Assembly (NCBI GenBank): GCA_013213915.1
Contig: JABSRK010000016.1
Span: 1 to 24,028 of the forward strand
Length of the DNA: 24,028 nt
Source: Planctomycetota bacterium
GTDB lineage: Bacteria > Planctomycetota > GCA-002687715
Direction of reading: 5' to 3'
Shown here one piece after another: positions 22,906-24,028 of this stretch. The position numbers were made by a program, and so were the translations under genes. Positions within the stretch are counted from its first letter, which is position 1, and the number at the start of each line of letters is the position of its first letter. The notes under the pieces were generated by a model, which was not told where the DNA came from, ran no database searches, and saw only the letters and a list, made by a program, of their open reading frames with translations.

Positions 22906-22945
22906 CCGTAGCCCGCCTCCGCCCAGAGGTGGTGCGACGGGGACC

Positions 22946-24028
22946 ATGGACACGCAGAACCCGATCCGTTTTGTCACGGCGGCGTCGTTGTTCGACGGGC
23001 ATGACGCGGCCATCAACGTCATGCGGCGCATCCTCCAGCAGGCCGGCTGCGAGGTGGTCCATCTCGGCCACAACCGGAGCGTCGCGGACATCGTGCAAGC
23101 CGCGATTCAGGAGGACGCCCAGGGCGTGGCGGTGTCGTCCTACCAGGGTGGCCACCTGGAGTTCTTCAAGTACATGAAGGACCTCCTGGACGAACACGGC
23201 GCCGGGCATATCAAGATCTTCGGCGGCGGCGGCGGGACCATCGTCCCGCGCGAGATCGAAGAGCTACAGGCCTACGGCATCACCCGGGTTTTCTCCCCAG
23301 AAGACGGCCGGCGGCTTGGCCTTGAGGGGATGATCGGGTCGATGGTCGAGGCCTGTGACTTCGATCCGCTTGATGTGGCGGCGCCCAAGCCACTGCGGTC
23401 GAACGGCGCGCCTGCCCTGGACGACACATGGCGGTCGAGCCTCGAGATCGCGCGCTTGATCACCTACGCCGAGCGCAATGGCGTGCGTCCCCCGGAGGAG
23501 GTCGAGGCGATCCTGGGGCCCGTGCGCGCGGCGTCGAAGGAAAGCAAGGGGCCCGTTGTCGGCATCACGGGGCCGGGAGGCGCCGGCAAGTCGTCCTTCA
23601 CGGACGAGTTTCTCGTTCGTTACCTTCGCGACTTCCCCGAGCACCGCGTTGCGGTACTCGCCGTCGATCCGAGCAAGCGCAAGACGGGTGGCGCGCTCCT
23701 GGGTGACCGCATCCGCATGAACGCTGCCTGCAATCCGCGCGTGTTCATGCGCAGCCTGGCGACGCGAGGGGCGAGCACGGAGGTCTCCGACTCGCTGGCC
23801 GAGGCGATTGCCGTCGTCCAAAGCGTTGGGTTCGACCTCGTGATCGTGGAGACCTCCGGCATCGGACAGGGCTCGTCCGCGGTGGTGGACCTGTCGGACG
23901 TGAGCTTGTACCTCATGACGCCCGAGTACGGTGCCGCGTCCCAGCTCGAGAAGATCGACATGATCGATCTCGCCGATCTGGTGATCATCAACAAATTTGA
24001 GAGGCGCGGGGCGGAGGACGCTCAAATT
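22946..24028 (+). CDS. icmF: Fused isobutyryl-CoA mutase IcmF, N-terminal part (cut by window edge)
   Basis: The first 361 residues of IcmF are visible, about a third of the usual length of roughly 1,090. IcmF is a B12-dependent acyl-CoA mutase fused to its own GTPase chaperone. The cobalamin-binding domain (about 1-140) has H19 in the DGHDAAI motif, VSSYQGGH and IKIFGGGGGTIVP. The MeaB-type G3E GTPase domain (about 160 onward) has the P-loop GPGGAGKSS (K215), VLAVDPSKRKTGGALLGDRIRM, IVETSGIGQG and the guanine-specificity motif NKF. The (beta/alpha)8 mutase domain must lie beyond the window. It interconverts isobutyryl-CoA with n-butyryl-CoA, or related acyl-CoAs. ATG 22946 begins directly before the first domain; GACGGGGACC precedes it as a weak SD. 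Confidence 0.93.
   Translation, partial: MDTQNPIRFVTAASLFDGHDAAINVMRRILQQAGCEVVHLGHNRSVADIVQAAIQEDAQGVAVSSYQGGHLEFFKYMKDLLDEHGAGHIKIFGGGGGTIVPREIEELQAYGITRVFSPEDGRRLGLEGMIGSMVEACDFDPLDVAAPKPLRSNGAPALDDTWRSSLEIARLITYAERNGVRPPEEVEAILGPVRAASKESKGPVVGITGPGGAGKSSFTDEFLVRYLRDFPEHRVAVLAVDPSKRKTGGALLGDRIRMNAACNPRVFMRSLATRGASTEVSDSLAEAIAVVQSVGFDLVIVETSGIGQGSSAVVDLSDVSLYLMTPEYGAASQLEKIDMIDLADLVIINKFERRGAEDAQI

Noticed and set aside
1..24028. tRNA, rRNA, CRISPR, insertion sequence or prophage
   Set aside because: No cloverleaf, repeat-spacer pattern, transposase or phage gene was recognised on either strand.

Overview
The window is GC-rich, densely coded bacterial chromosome. Its content fits a Planctomycetota-like bacterium: a soluble eukaryotic-type Ser/Thr kinase, a large membrane sulfatase-family protein with HEAT-like C-terminal repeats, TlpA-type redoxin domains attached to long secreted proteins, an S9 dipeptidyl peptidase, bPH2 membrane proteins, an IcmF-type acyl-CoA mutase, and large secreted proteins of unknown family. 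The phylum is inferred from gene content and family resemblance only. There are no 16S rRNA, tRNA, CRISPR or insertion sequences in the window.

Layout. 1-600: rpsU (ribosomal protein S21, minus) and its upstream region. 605-5334: Ser/Thr kinase, 1148-aa membrane sulfatase-like protein, and a 93-aa unknown protein. 5315-6739 (minus): MurC/Mpl-type Mur ligase, divergent from a compact plus-strand operon at 6813-9896 of KDPG-aldolase-like protein, a DinB-bPH2 fusion (YdbS-like) and a three-domain bPH2 protein (YdbT-like). 9945-11330 (minus): S1-domain protein, divergent from serC. 11461-14711: serC, then, 5 bp later, an exported redoxin selenoprotein, closed by a strong 18-bp terminator hairpin. 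14965-17637: DPP-IV-type peptidase and an OsmC protein. 17696-20632: small Gly/Tyr/Arg-rich secreted protein (minus), 588-aa secreted protein (plus), 187-aa membrane protein (minus). 20701-22026 (minus): exported class A beta-lactamase fold with its catalytic motifs replaced. 22163-22618: XRE-type regulator flanked by near-identical 18-bp direct repeats. 22946-24028: first third of icmF.

The main discovery candidate is at 14385-14387. An in-frame TGA replaces exactly the first cysteine of the WCPPC redox motif in a thioredoxin-fold domain, giving W-Sec-P-P-C. The redoxin continues in the same frame to 14711. A perfect 7-bp stem with a GGUC loop lies 31 nt after the TGA, matching the known bacterial SECIS layout and the GGUC loop of E. 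coli fdhF. The gene is therefore best read as one 719-residue exported selenoprotein, not as two ORFs or a pseudogene.

A second, weaker theme is a recurring upstream hexamer (TACAAT, TACGAT, TACGCT). In three cases it ends 6-7 nt before an ATG that has no Shine-Dalgarno sequence, which suggests leaderless transcripts for some genes.
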